Of a stretch of 64,000 nt of DNA, positions 45,012 through 52,993 are shown piece by piece. The notes beneath the pieces were generated by a model, which was given only the letters and a program-made list of their open reading frames with translations, was not told the DNA's origin and searched no databases. Positions within the stretch are counted from its first letter, which is position 1. Every line of letters begins with the position of its first letter. Made by a program: the position numbers and the translations under genes. This stretch comes from Massilia arenae (GTDB taxonomy: Bacteria; Pseudomonadota; Gammaproteobacteria; Burkholderiales; Burkholderiaceae_D), in contig NZ_VPFD01000007.1 of the NCBI RefSeq assembly GCF_008014745.1, forward strand, positions 111,610 to 175,609, read 5' to 3'.

Positions 45012-45045
45012 ATGACAAAAATTTACCACAGTAAACCTTTGTCAT
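45012..45045. promoter_or_regulatory. Nested 34-bp palindrome upstream of the P-type ATPase
   Basis: Outer arms ATGACAAA (45012-45019) and TTTGTCAT (45038-45045) enclose inner arms TTTAC (45022-45026) and GTAAA (45031-45035). All are exact reverse complements. It occupies the 85-bp gap between the Hsp70 stop and the ATPase start, 31 bp before the ATG. This looks like an operator or an mRNA hairpin controlling the pump. Confidence 0.55.
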
Positions 45046-45065
45046 CAAGCGATGCCGACCGTCCT

Positions 45066-47879
45066 TCAGCGCAGTAGTTTCAATCCCGGCGGCAGGGCGT
45101 CGCCCAACAGGCGCGTCTCGACGGCCTGGTCCAGCTCCACCACTTCGCGCACCATCGCGGTCCACATCGGCGGTGCGCCGCTGGACGCCAGGCGGCGCAG
45201 CACATCCGCACGTACTTCCTCGTTGATGTCGCGCGAGCGGTCGCCCGTCATGCGCGCGATGTGGGCGGCGGCAAAGCCGGCCGGCTCCACCTTGCGCCAG
45301 TCGAGCTGCAGCAGTTTTACCAGCCAGCTTTCGGCCACCTCGGGCGGCGCCACTTCGTGGGCGCTCGACTGGAACGACTGGCGCGCGCCGACCCGGCCCA
45401 GGGCCCACAGGTAACGGCCATAGCGCGCGCTGGCGCGCGCATCGAGCTTGCCGGCGGACGGGATGTCATCGATCTGCCCCAGCAGCCATTCACCGATCTC
45501 CGCCTTGTAGGCTGACGGAATGCGTTCGAGCGAGGCGCCGACGCGCAGCATGTCTTCCTCGCTGCCGTCGACCAGGGTGACCGGCCGGCGTCCGCGTTCG
45601 GATTCGTCGGCCTGCAGGTTGAAGGCGAAATCGTCCAGTACACGCAGCTGCGATTCGGTCGACAGGCCGCCCGCCACCCGGCGCCACAAGGTCCACCATT
45701 CGGCGCGCACCTGGCTGTCCTTGTGGTGCTGGACGCCGCCGTCGAACATCGCCCACAGCTGCTCCATGCGCCATTCGTCGAGCGGGTGGCCGAAGCCGGG
45801 ACGCAGGCAGTAGCCGGCGAGATTCAGCCAGGCGCGCTCGTGCTCGACAGACCTCCGCCGACCCTTGGCGCGCGCCAGCAGGGCGTCGAACAGGCGCCGC
45901 AGCAGGGGCGTGGGCCAGCGTTCGCGCGATCCGAGCAGGTGTTCCAGGCCGGCGCGCAGCTGTTTCACTTCCTTAGGGTCGACCTGTTTCGAACGGGTGC
46001 CGAACACGCGCTCGATCTTCTCGACGGCGGCATCCAGCTCCAGAGGCAGTACCTCTTCCTGCGTATCGCCGTCTTCTTCGCCGCGCAGCTGGAAGGCGAG
46101 CTGCCAGCGCTGACCGCCATCCTCGGCCACGCAATGCACGTCGAGCGTGCCGACTTCGCTCAGTGTCGTCACCAGCCGCACCGGGATCTCGGTCGGTGCG
46201 CCGCGCGCGGCGCGCAGCACGGTGGCGATCGCCGGCAGGCGCACCACGGCCGATGGATCCAGGTCGATGAGGTCGCCCGGCTGCGGCGGCGCGCCGCTGT
46301 CGGCGATGGTCGACACCAGGTGAAAGCGCACCGGACGGCCCACGCGCAGCGCGAAGCTGCGGTCCGCCAGCGCCACCTCGAGCGCGGCTGGCGTGCCGCG
46401 CGGGAGCAGGCAGACGGTGCGCAGCCTGTCTCCTTGCGCCTCGCCATCGAGCAGCAGGTAGTAGCTGCGCGCGGCGCCGCTTTCGATGGCCGGGGCCAGG
46501 CCCTGGCGTGCCAGCGTATAGGCCACGGCGCCGCGGGCGACGGCGATGTCGGGATTCTCGTTGTGCAGCACGCGCACGGGAGCACCTCGCCATGCCGTCA
46601 GTGTATCGACCAGCCGCTGCGCGAGCGCCGCGCCCCTGAACACGCCGCCGTTGAGCAGCACCGTGTCGGGCACCGGTAAGCTGCCATCGTCGGGCAGGCC
46701 AAGCGCCTCGCGCGCGGCGGCCGCGTGCTGGCGCAGGAAGCCCGCCAGGTGGCGCGTGATGGCCGGGTCGCTCGCATACGGCAGGCCGAATTCGACGATG
46801 CCGGCGCGTGCGCGTTTCGCGTCCTCCTGCGCCGCATTGAGCGGCAAGAAGCCATCGAGCACGATGCGCTCGATGTCTTCGCGCCGCAAGTCGGCTTTGC
46901 GGCTGGCGCCGATCAGGCGGCTGCCGGCGCCGAGCAGGGTGACGGTGACGTGGTCCGGCGCATCCTCGGCCAGCAACTGCTCTTTCGCGGCGCGGCAGCG
47001 TTCGGTGAGTTGGGCCAGGCGCGCACTCGACAGGCGGCTGCGGGTGGCGTCTTCGCCGGCCTGTTCGGCCATGCGCGTCTCGACCAGGTGGGCCAGCGCC
47101 AGGTCCATATTGTCGCCGCCCAGGATCAGGTGGTTGCCCACGCCGATGCGGGTGAGCGATGGTTCGCCATCCGTGGCTTCGACCTTGACCAGGCTGAAGT
47201 CGGTGGTGCCGCCGCCGACGTCGGCCACCAGCACCAGGCGAGTATCGGAAAGCTGCGCAGCCAGGTTTGTGCGATGCCGGTACAGCCAGTCGTACAGGGC
47301 GGCCTGCGGTTCTTCCAGCAGACGCACGTCCGGCAGGCCGGCCTGTTTCGCCGCCTCCAGCGTCAGCGCACGCGCGCCTTCGTCGAACGAAGCCGGCACC
47401 GTGAGCACGATCTGCTGGCGTTCAAGCGGCTGTTTGGGAAAGCGCGTATTCCACGCGGCGCGCAGGTGGGCCAGGTAGCTGGCGCTGGCCGCCACCGGCG
47501 ACACCTTGGCCACGTCACCGTCGGCACCCCAGGGCAGGATGGGCGCCATGCGGTCGACGCCGGGATGCGACAGCCAGCTCTTGGCGCTGGCCACCAGGCG
47601 CCCCGGCGTGGCCGCGCCGAGCGCACGCGCCAGGCGTCCGAGCGCGACGCGTTCGACGCCGGCGACATCGAGTGTGTTCCAGGGGAGTTGCAGTTCACCG
47701 GGCGCGAGTTCATCCGCGCCCGGGTGGTAGCGCATCGACGGCAGCAGCGGCGCGCCGGCGACTTCGCCGGGCGCCACCAGCTGGTCGATCGAAAACAGCT
47801 CGATCGCACCTTTGCCGTCGTGGGCAAAGGCCAGCACCGTATTCGTGGTGCCGAGGTCGATGCCTACCAGGTACGTCAC
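45066..47879 (-). CDS. Large Hsp70-family protein with unique C-terminal extension
   Basis: The 937-residue protein starts with an Hsp70/actin-type ATPase domain: GIDLGTTNTVLAF (phosphate 1), DVGGGTTDFSLV (phosphate 2), GGDNMDLALA and LLNGGVFRGAAL (adenosine). After about residue 560, instead of a standard DnaK substrate-binding domain, there is a diverged beta part. A helical extension of about 280 residues follows, rich in Trp, Arg and Glu (RAEWWTLWRRVAGG). It is the third gene of a DUF2760-Hsp70-Hsp70 operon, with ATGA overlaps at each junction. No DnaJ or GrpE partner is encoded nearby. The client and role of this type are not established. Confidence 0.87.
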   Translation of the reverse strand: MTYLVGIDLGTTNTVLAFAHDGKGAIELFSIDQLVAPGEVAGAPLLPSMRYHPGADELAPGELQLPWNTLDVAGVERVALGRLARALGAATPGRLVASAKSWLSHPGVDRMAPILPWGADGDVAKVSPVAASASYLAHLRAAWNTRFPKQPLERQQIVLTVPASFDEGARALTLEAAKQAGLPDVRLLEEPQAALYDWLYRHRTNLAAQLSDTRLVLVADVGGGTTDFSLVKVEATDGEPSLTRIGVGNHLILGGDNMDLALAHLVETRMAEQAGEDATRSRLSSARLAQLTERCRAAKEQLLAEDAPDHVTVTLLGAGSRLIGASRKADLRREDIERIVLDGFLPLNAAQEDAKRARAGIVEFGLPYASDPAITRHLAGFLRQHAAAAREALGLPDDGSLPVPDTVLLNGGVFRGAALAQRLVDTLTAWRGAPVRVLHNENPDIAVARGAVAYTLARQGLAPAIESGAARSYYLLLDGEAQGDRLRTVCLLPRGTPAALEVALADRSFALRVGRPVRFHLVSTIADSGAPPQPGDLIDLDPSAVVRLPAIATVLRAARGAPTEIPVRLVTTLSEVGTLDVHCVAEDGGQRWQLAFQLRGEEDGDTQEEVLPLELDAAVEKIERVFGTRSKQVDPKEVKQLRAGLEHLLGSRERWPTPLLRRLFDALLARAKGRRRSVEHERAWLNLAGYCLRPGFGHPLDEWRMEQLWAMFDGGVQHHKDSQVRAEWWTLWRRVAGGLSTESQLRVLDDFAFNLQADESERGRRPVTLVDGSEEDMLRVGASLERIPSAYKAEIGEWLLGQIDDIPSAGKLDARASARYGRYLWALGRVGARQSFQSSAHEVAPPEVAESWLVKLLQLDWRKVEPAGFAAAHIARMTGDRSRDINEEVRADVLRRLASSGAPPMWTAMVREVVELDQAVETRLLGDALPPGLKLLR

Positions 47880-49732
47880 TGTGCGTCGGAGGCAGTACGA
47901 ACGTCGAACTCGACCTTCCAGCGCTGGCCGTCACGGGCGACAGCCGCCAGTTCCAGCGTGCCGGCGTCAGTGGCCAGCGCATGCAGTTTCACCTGCACGA
48001 CTTCGCCGGCGACACGGCCTTCGGCCGGCAGCGTGGCCTGGATCTCGTTCAGTTCCTGTAGTTCTTCCGGACCCCAGAACTCGAGCACGTCGCCGATGCG
48101 GTCCTGGCGGCGGGTGGTCGAACCGAAGAAGCGGAAGGTCACCGGCTCGCCGATCACCAGGCCGAATTCCTGGCCCGGCAGTTCGAGCTCGCTGCCTTCT
48201 TCCATGCCGAACGGCGCGACGCACAAGGCTTCCAGCGGCGGCTCCATGCCGGGGATGGCCGGCATCGACGATTCGACGCCGACATAGTAGGAACGCGCCG
48301 TGCCGCCGCGGATGCGCACGCCGCCGCCACGCCGCGCGTAGCTGAAATAGGCCGCGCCGCGTGCCACTGCCAGATCAAGGTCGGCACCTTCGAGCATGCG
48401 CGCCGGTTCCGCGCCTTCCATGTACAGCCAGTCGTTGATGGTGTCCATCACGCGCTGGGCGAGAATGCCTGACTTGAACACGCCGCCGTTGAACAGCACC
48501 GCGCTCGGATGCAGGAAGCTGTGCTCCGCGGTCACGCGGCCCTGGAAACCTTCGAGTTCGGCGGTGGCGCCTTCCTGGCGCGCCAGGAAGGCGGCCAGGT
48601 GGCGCGTGATCGCGGCGTCCTGCGCATACGGCAGGCCGAGCTGGGTCAGGCCGGCGCGGGCGCGCACGGCCGGACGTGCCGACGCTTCCACGCGCGGGAA
48701 GAAACCATCAGTGATGAAGGAGGTGACTTCTTCGCGCGTGAGTTCGGTGCGGATCGAGCCGCCGATCAGCTTCGAGCCACGGCTCGGCACCACGATCGGG
48801 TGGGTGGTGGCGTTCGGATTGGCCAGCAGTTCTTCCTTGGCGCTGCGGCAGCCATAGGTGAGGGCGCGCATCTGCCAGGCGTCGAGCTGGGTGCCATTAG
48901 TGGCGAGCTTGCGCGCCACGAAGTGGGCCAGCGCGAGATCCATATTGTCGCCGCCCAGCAGGATGTGGTCGCCCACGGCCACGCGGTGCGGTTCGAGCTT
49001 GCCGTCGCGTTCGAGGATGGCGATCAGCGAGAAGTCGCTGGTGCCGCCGCCGACGTCGACCACCAGGATGATGTCGCCCGGTTGGACTTGCTTGCGCCAG
49101 CGGCCGCCGCTGCCCTGGATCCAGCTGTACAGGGCCGCTTGCGGCTCTTCCAGCAGGGTGGGTGCGAAGCCGGCCTGGCGCGCCGCTTCCGCGGTCAGTT
49201 CGCGCGCGGCCGGGTCGAACGAGGCGGGGATGGTGACCGTGACCGATTGCTGGTCGAACGGCGCCTCCGGGTGCGCCGCGTTCCAGGCCTGGCGCAGGTG
49301 TTCGAGGTAGCGGGTCGACGCCGCCAGCGGCGACACCTTGGTGACTTCTTCAGGCGCATCCTGCGGCAGGATCGCGGCGCGGCGGTCCACGCCGGGATGG
49401 CACAGCCAGCTCTTGGCCGACGACACCAGGCGGATCGGCGTGGTGGCGCCACGGCTGCGCGCCATCTCACCGGCCACCGCGGTTTCTTCGCCCTGGCTCC
49501 AGGGCAGGGCGCGTTCGCCGGCCGGCATCTCGTCCGGGTGCGGCAGGTAGAGGAAGGACGGCAGCAGCGGCAGCGCCTCGATCGTGCCGGGGGCGGTCAG
49601 CTGCGGGATCGGCAGCACGGCGTCGACGGCCTTCTCGCCGTCGCTGGCCTGCAGGTCGACATACGAGAGGGCGCTGTGTGTGGTGCCCAGGTCGATGCCG
49701 ATGGCATAGCGTGCGTTTTCCGGTTGGCTCAC
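47876..49732 (-). CDS. Hsp70-family protein, HscC/DnaK-like ATPase
   Basis: The 618-residue protein has a complete Hsp70 nucleotide-binding domain: AIGIDLGTTHSALSYV, VVDVGGGTSDFSLIA, GGDNMDLALAHF and LFNGGVFKSGILAQ. The remaining 180 residues form a divergent C-terminal domain. The length is close to DnaK (638), but the substrate-binding lid is not recognisable. It shares blocks with the larger downstream paralogue (SAKSWLxHPGVDR, LPYAxDxAITRHLAxFL), so the two arose by duplication. It lies between DUF2760 and the larger Hsp70 with 4-bp overlaps at both ends. Confidence 0.88.
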   Translation of the reverse strand: MSQPENARYAIGIDLGTTHSALSYVDLQASDGEKAVDAVLPIPQLTAPGTIEALPLLPSFLYLPHPDEMPAGERALPWSQGEETAVAGEMARSRGATTPIRLVSSAKSWLCHPGVDRRAAILPQDAPEEVTKVSPLAASTRYLEHLRQAWNAAHPEAPFDQQSVTVTIPASFDPAARELTAEAARQAGFAPTLLEEPQAALYSWIQGSGGRWRKQVQPGDIILVVDVGGGTSDFSLIAILERDGKLEPHRVAVGDHILLGGDNMDLALAHFVARKLATNGTQLDAWQMRALTYGCRSAKEELLANPNATTHPIVVPSRGSKLIGGSIRTELTREEVTSFITDGFFPRVEASARPAVRARAGLTQLGLPYAQDAAITRHLAAFLARQEGATAELEGFQGRVTAEHSFLHPSAVLFNGGVFKSGILAQRVMDTINDWLYMEGAEPARMLEGADLDLAVARGAAYFSYARRGGGVRIRGGTARSYYVGVESSMPAIPGMEPPLEALCVAPFGMEEGSELELPGQEFGLVIGEPVTFRFFGSTTRRQDRIGDVLEFWGPEELQELNEIQATLPAEGRVAGEVVQVKLHALATDAGTLELAAVARDGQRWKVEFDVRTASDAQ

Positions 49733-50325
49733 AGTTCCACCTCCGCCGGGGCCAGCACGCGCGCGTCATGGCTCTCGGCCAGTTGCGGCAGCGTGACTTT
49801 CGATGCGCGCCAGCCGCGATGGCTCAGGGTGCCGTTGAACGGCGCCTTGCCGACCACATTGCCGGTCAGGCGCACGCTGGCGGCGTCGAAGCCTTCGTTC
49901 AGGGTGATGCGGCTGCCTTCGGATTCGGTACGCACCGGTTCGATGGCGAAGTGCTCGCGCAGCACGCGCGCGCAGCCTTCGTGCACGACGCGGGCGGCTG
50001 CGCCGATGTCGGCGTCCGAATAGGAAGAGAGGTTTTCGTGGGCGAAGTCGATCAGGCGGGCTTCGCGCTGGAATAGGCTCAGCAGTTGCAGGGCCGAATC
50101 CGGGCTTGGGGCGCGCAGCGGCGTCGGGGCCGGCGTTGGCGCTGGAGTCGGGGCTGGAGTCGGGACGGGGGCAGATGCGGGGACAGGAGCGGGTGCAGCG
50201 GTCGGGCCGACGCCGTCATCGCGCACGCGCGCGGCGAACTCGGCGTCGCCGAGCGATTTGAACAGGGCGCCGAAGGCGATCGACAGGCGGCTGAAGAAGC
50301 CAGGCAGATTGGAAGGTGTGCTCAT
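49729..50325 (-). CDS. DUF2760 domain protein
   Basis: The 198-residue protein is first of the Hsp70 operon. An N-terminal segment (FFSRLSIAFGALFKSLGD) is joined by a low-complexity Ala/Pro/Thr/Val linker at about residues 43-73 to the DUF2760 domain (about 78-198). Conserved-looking blocks are LLSLFQREARLIDF, YSDADIGAAARVVHEGC and VGKAPFNGTLSHRGW. The family is known mainly by its linkage to Hsp70 genes; its function is not described to my knowledge. A co-chaperone or client role is inferred from the coupling (ATGA). Confidence 0.78.
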   Translation of the reverse strand: MSTPSNLPGFFSRLSIAFGALFKSLGDAEFAARVRDDGVGPTAAPAPVPASAPVPTPAPTPAPTPAPTPLRAPSPDSALQLLSLFQREARLIDFAHENLSSYSDADIGAAARVVHEGCARVLREHFAIEPVRTESEGSRITLNEGFDAASVRLTGNVVGKAPFNGTLSHRGWRASKVTLPQLAESHDARVLAPAEVEL

Positions 50326-50408
50326 TTTTTTCTTGGTAATCAGGTGCGGGATGGCTGGTTGTCATGTCAGACAATGGGAGAGCCACCCCCGGAAAAAGGC
50401 GAATCATA

Positions 50409-50442
50409 CCAGTTGGCGCCTATTTTTCGCGCCGACAACTGG
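50409..50442. promoter_or_regulatory. Hairpin-forming dyad and -10-like TATGAT before the DUF2760 operon
   Basis: CCAGTTG (50409-50415) and CAACTGG (50436-50442) enclose GCGCC/GGCGC pairing around an A/T centre. On the minus strand TATGAT follows the dyad directly, a 5/6 match to a -10 box. It lies in the 126-bp region upstream of the chaperone operon. No clear -35 or heat-shock promoter is seen. Confidence 0.4.
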
Positions 50443-50451
50443 CTGGAAAGT

Positions 50452-50871
50452 TTATTCGACGAGTCGTGCGCCGCCCAGCAAGGCAGCCGAATAATCGGTG
50501 AAATCGTCGAGGCCGCGTTTGACGATGGTCACCAGGGCCGGCAGCGGCGCCGCCTGATAATCCCATTCGGCGCGGCAAAACTCGCCGGTGCGCTTGAGAT
50601 CCTCGGCCAAGGTGGGTGCGATCCAGCCATGCTCGGCCAACAAGGTGATGACCTCGCGCTCGTCCTGCGGCAGGCCGAGGCGGGCATTGCCGATTACATA
50701 ATCGCCCATCTCGATCGCCGCTTCCCAGGCGCGGAGCACGTTCAGGGTGGCGGCATCCTGGCGCGTGATGTCGTCAGGGAAAGTATTCGGATCTTTTTCG
50801 AACTCGTCGCGGGCACGCTGGCAGCAGCGTTCGATGATGCCGGCCTTGCTGACCAGAATGTCGTCATCCAT
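50452..50871 (-). CDS. HepT-like (HEPN, DUF86) protein with degenerate catalytic motif
   Basis: The 139-residue protein matches the HepT family over its length: ILVSKAGIIERCCQRARDEF, then TRQDAATLNVLRAWEAAIEMG, then RLGLPQDEREVITLL, and LDDFTDYSAALL at the end. Active HepT has R-x4-H-x-Y in a segment like FRNxxVHDYQ. Here the aligned segment is FCRAEWDYQ (residues 98-106): the Arg position is Cys, one residue is missing and the His is Trp103, with only Asp104-Tyr105 kept. No MntA-type nucleotidyltransferase antitoxin is adjacent. It is most likely a non-catalytic descendant. The ATG after GGAGGCACC sets the start. Confidence 0.75.
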   Translation of the reverse strand: MDDDILVSKAGIIERCCQRARDEFEKDPNTFPDDITRQDAATLNVLRAWEAAIEMGDYVIGNARLGLPQDEREVITLLAEHGWIAPTLAEDLKRTGEFCRAEWDYQAAPLPALVTIVKRGLDDFTDYSAALLGGARLVE

Positions 50872-51044
50872 GGTGCCTCCGTGTTGGGTGGTCTGTGTGC
50901 CCATAAGGGCGAAACCACTCAGATGGTGCCAGTACGTCAAGAAACAAGATGCGGCGCCGGTCTTGCCGGGATCATGCGACCAAGGTCCAATTGTCTGAAT
51001 TGTGCGAGCGGTCGAGCATCTGACAGGTATTCCAGGGAGGTGTC

Positions 51045-51827
51045 ATGAAGCTCGAAGGAAAGGTTGCCGTCATCACCGGCGCCGCCAGCGGCATCGGCAA
51101 GGAAATCGCGCTCACCTATGCGCGCGAAGGCGCGCGCATCGCCATCGCCGACCTCAACCTGGAGGCGGCCGAGCTTGCCGCCGCCGGGATGCGCGACGCA
51201 GGTCACCAGGCGCTGGGCGTGGGCATGGATGTCGCCAATGAAGCGCACGTCGAGGCCGGCATCGAAGCGGTCGCCGCGCAATGGGGCGGCATCGATATCC
51301 TGGTGAGCAATGCGGGCATCCAGATCGTGCATCCGATCGAGGTGTTTCCGTTTGCCGACTGGCGCAAGATGCTGGCGATTCACCTCGACGGCGCCTTTCT
51401 CACCACGCGCGCCTGCGTGCGGCATATGTACGCGGGCGGGCGTGGCGGCAGCATCATCTATATCGGTTCCGTGCACTCCAAGGAAGCGTCGGTGCTCAAG
51501 TCGGCCTATGTCACGGCCAAGCATGGACTCGAAAGCCTGACCAAAGTCATGGCCAAGGAAGGCGCGAAGCATGGCGTGCGCGCCAACCTGATCGCGCCGG
51601 GTTTCGTGCGCACGCCCCTGGTCGACAAGCAGATTCCCGAGCAGGCGCGGGAGTTGGGCATCTCCGAGGACGAGGTCATCAAGAACGTGATGCTCAAGGA
51701 GACCGTCGACGGCGAGTTCACGACGGTCCAGGACGTTGCCAGGGTCGCGCTGTTCTTCGCCGCTTTCCCCTCGAATGCGCTCACCGGCCAGTCGCTGATC
51801 GTGAGCCATGGCTGGTTCATGGAGTAG
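51045..51827 (+). CDS. bdhA: 3-hydroxybutyrate dehydrogenase (SDR)
   Basis: The 260-residue SDR has [12 protein letters not shown] (cofactor), NAG (substrate region [12 protein letters not shown]), the catalytic Ser in [10 protein letters not shown], and Y-x3-K in AYVTAKHGL. The ending SHGWFME is characteristic of 3-hydroxybutyrate dehydrogenases. It oxidises (R)-3-hydroxybutyrate, for example from polyhydroxybutyrate, to acetoacetate with NAD+. A GGGAGG ribosome site precedes the ATG. A permease and an efflux pump follow within 24 bp. Confidence 0.9.
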   Translation: MKLEGKVAVITGAASGIGKEIALTYAREGARIAIADLNLEAAELAAAGMRDAGHQALGVGMDVANEAHVEAGIEAVAAQWGGIDILVSNAGIQIVHPIEVFPFADWRKMLAIHLDGAFLTTRACVRHMYAGGRGGSIIYIGSVHSKEASVLKSAYVTAKHGLESLTKVMAKEGAKHGVRANLIAPGFVRTPLVDKQIPEQARELGISEDEVIKNVMLKETVDGEFTTVQDVARVALFFAAFPSNALTGQSLIVSHGWFME

Positions 51828-51851
51828 GCCAGCAAAGAAAGGGACCGCCCC

Positions 51852-52991
51852 GTGAACGCCCCCGACAAGCTCGACACCAATCTCGAAGAACGCCTGTCGA
51901 GAAAGCTGCTGGATGTGTTCATCCGGGCCGGCATCGTGTTCGGGCTGGCGCTGCTGAGCTACCGCATCTTCGCTCCCTTCCTGTCGCTCATCGTCTGGTC
52001 GGTGGTCCTGGCGGTGACCTTGTATCCGGCGCACCAGAAGCTGGCGCAGCGTATGGCGGGCAAGCAGGGGCTGGCGGCCACCCTGCTGGTGATCGCCGGC
52101 ATCGTGCTGATCGGGGTGCCGACGGCAATCCTGATGACCTCGCTCGGCGAATCGCTGCAGGACGCCGTCGCCAGCATCCGCTCCGGTACCCTGAAGGTTC
52201 CCGCGCCGTCGCCCGATGTGGCCGAATGGCCGCTGGTCGGCAAGCGCATCCACGAAGTGTGGCTGGAAGCCTATACGGATTTGCCGGCGCTGCTGCGCAG
52301 CAGGCATGCGCAAGTGACTGACCTGACCAGGAGGGCGCTGCAGGTGGTGGCCAGTATCGCCGGGGCGATGCTGGTGTTCCTGTTCTCGTTCATCATCGCC
52401 GGCATCGTCATGGCCTGGGGCCGGGCGGGCGCCAACGCCATCAGGTCCATCTTCGTGCGCATGGTGGGCATCGAGCGCGGCGAGGAGTTCGCCCTGCTGT
52501 GCACGTCGACCATCCGGGCGGTGGCCCTGGGCGTGCTGGGCGTGGCCTTCATCCAGGCGATCGTGATCGGCCTGGTGTTCATTCTTGCCGGTGTGCCGTT
52601 TGCGGGCCTGCTGTCCCTGCTTATCCTGGTGCTGGGCATCGTGCAGGTGCCGGCCATCCTGGCGACCCTGCCGGTGATTATCTATATCTGGACCAGCGGG
52701 GGCTATAGCAGCACGCAGGCGATCACGTATTCCGTGCTGCTCCTGCTCGCCGGCTCGCTCGACAATGTGCTCAAGCCGCTCTTGCTGGGGCGCGGGGTGG
52801 ATGCACCGATGCCCGTGATCCTGCTCGGCGCCCTGGGTGGATTGGCCAGCGCCGGCCTGCTGGGCATGTTCGTCGGCGCGGTGTTCCTGGCACTGAGCTA
52901 CCAGGCCTTCATGTGGTGGGTGGCGAACAGCCCCGATGCCGTGGCGCCGCCTGCGCCTGTGCCAGGGCCTGTGACGGCGGCGCCGGAGTAA
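51852..52991 (+). CDS. AI-2E family permease (PerM/YdiK-like)
   Basis: The 379-residue polytopic protein has about eight helices, with paired N-terminal helices at 22-60, an amphipathic middle and the GxxxxLFVGAVFLALSYQ ending typical of the family. AI-2E proteins export small molecules or Na+/H+; the substrate here is unknown. The start is GTG after AAAGGGA. It follows bdhA by 24 bp and precedes the outer-membrane factor by 2 bp, so it appears part of one operon with the efflux pump. Confidence 0.83.
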   Translation: MNAPDKLDTNLEERLSRKLLDVFIRAGIVFGLALLSYRIFAPFLSLIVWSVVLAVTLYPAHQKLAQRMAGKQGLAATLLVIAGIVLIGVPTAILMTSLGESLQDAVASIRSGTLKVPAPSPDVAEWPLVGKRIHEVWLEAYTDLPALLRSRHAQVTDLTRRALQVVASIAGAMLVFLFSFIIAGIVMAWGRAGANAIRSIFVRMVGIERGEEFALLCTSTIRAVALGVLGVAFIQAIVIGLVFILAGVPFAGLLSLLILVLGIVQVPAILATLPVIIYIWTSGGYSSTQAITYSVLLLLAGSLDNVLKPLLLGRGVDAPMPVILLGALGGLASAGLLGMFVGAVFLALSYQAFMWWVANSPDAVAPPAPVPGPVTAAPE

Positions 52992-52993
52992 CC

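Noticed and set aside
50452..50871. Active HepT/MntA toxin-antitoxin system
   Set aside because: The catalytic Arg and His are missing and there is no adjacent nucleotidyltransferase antitoxin.
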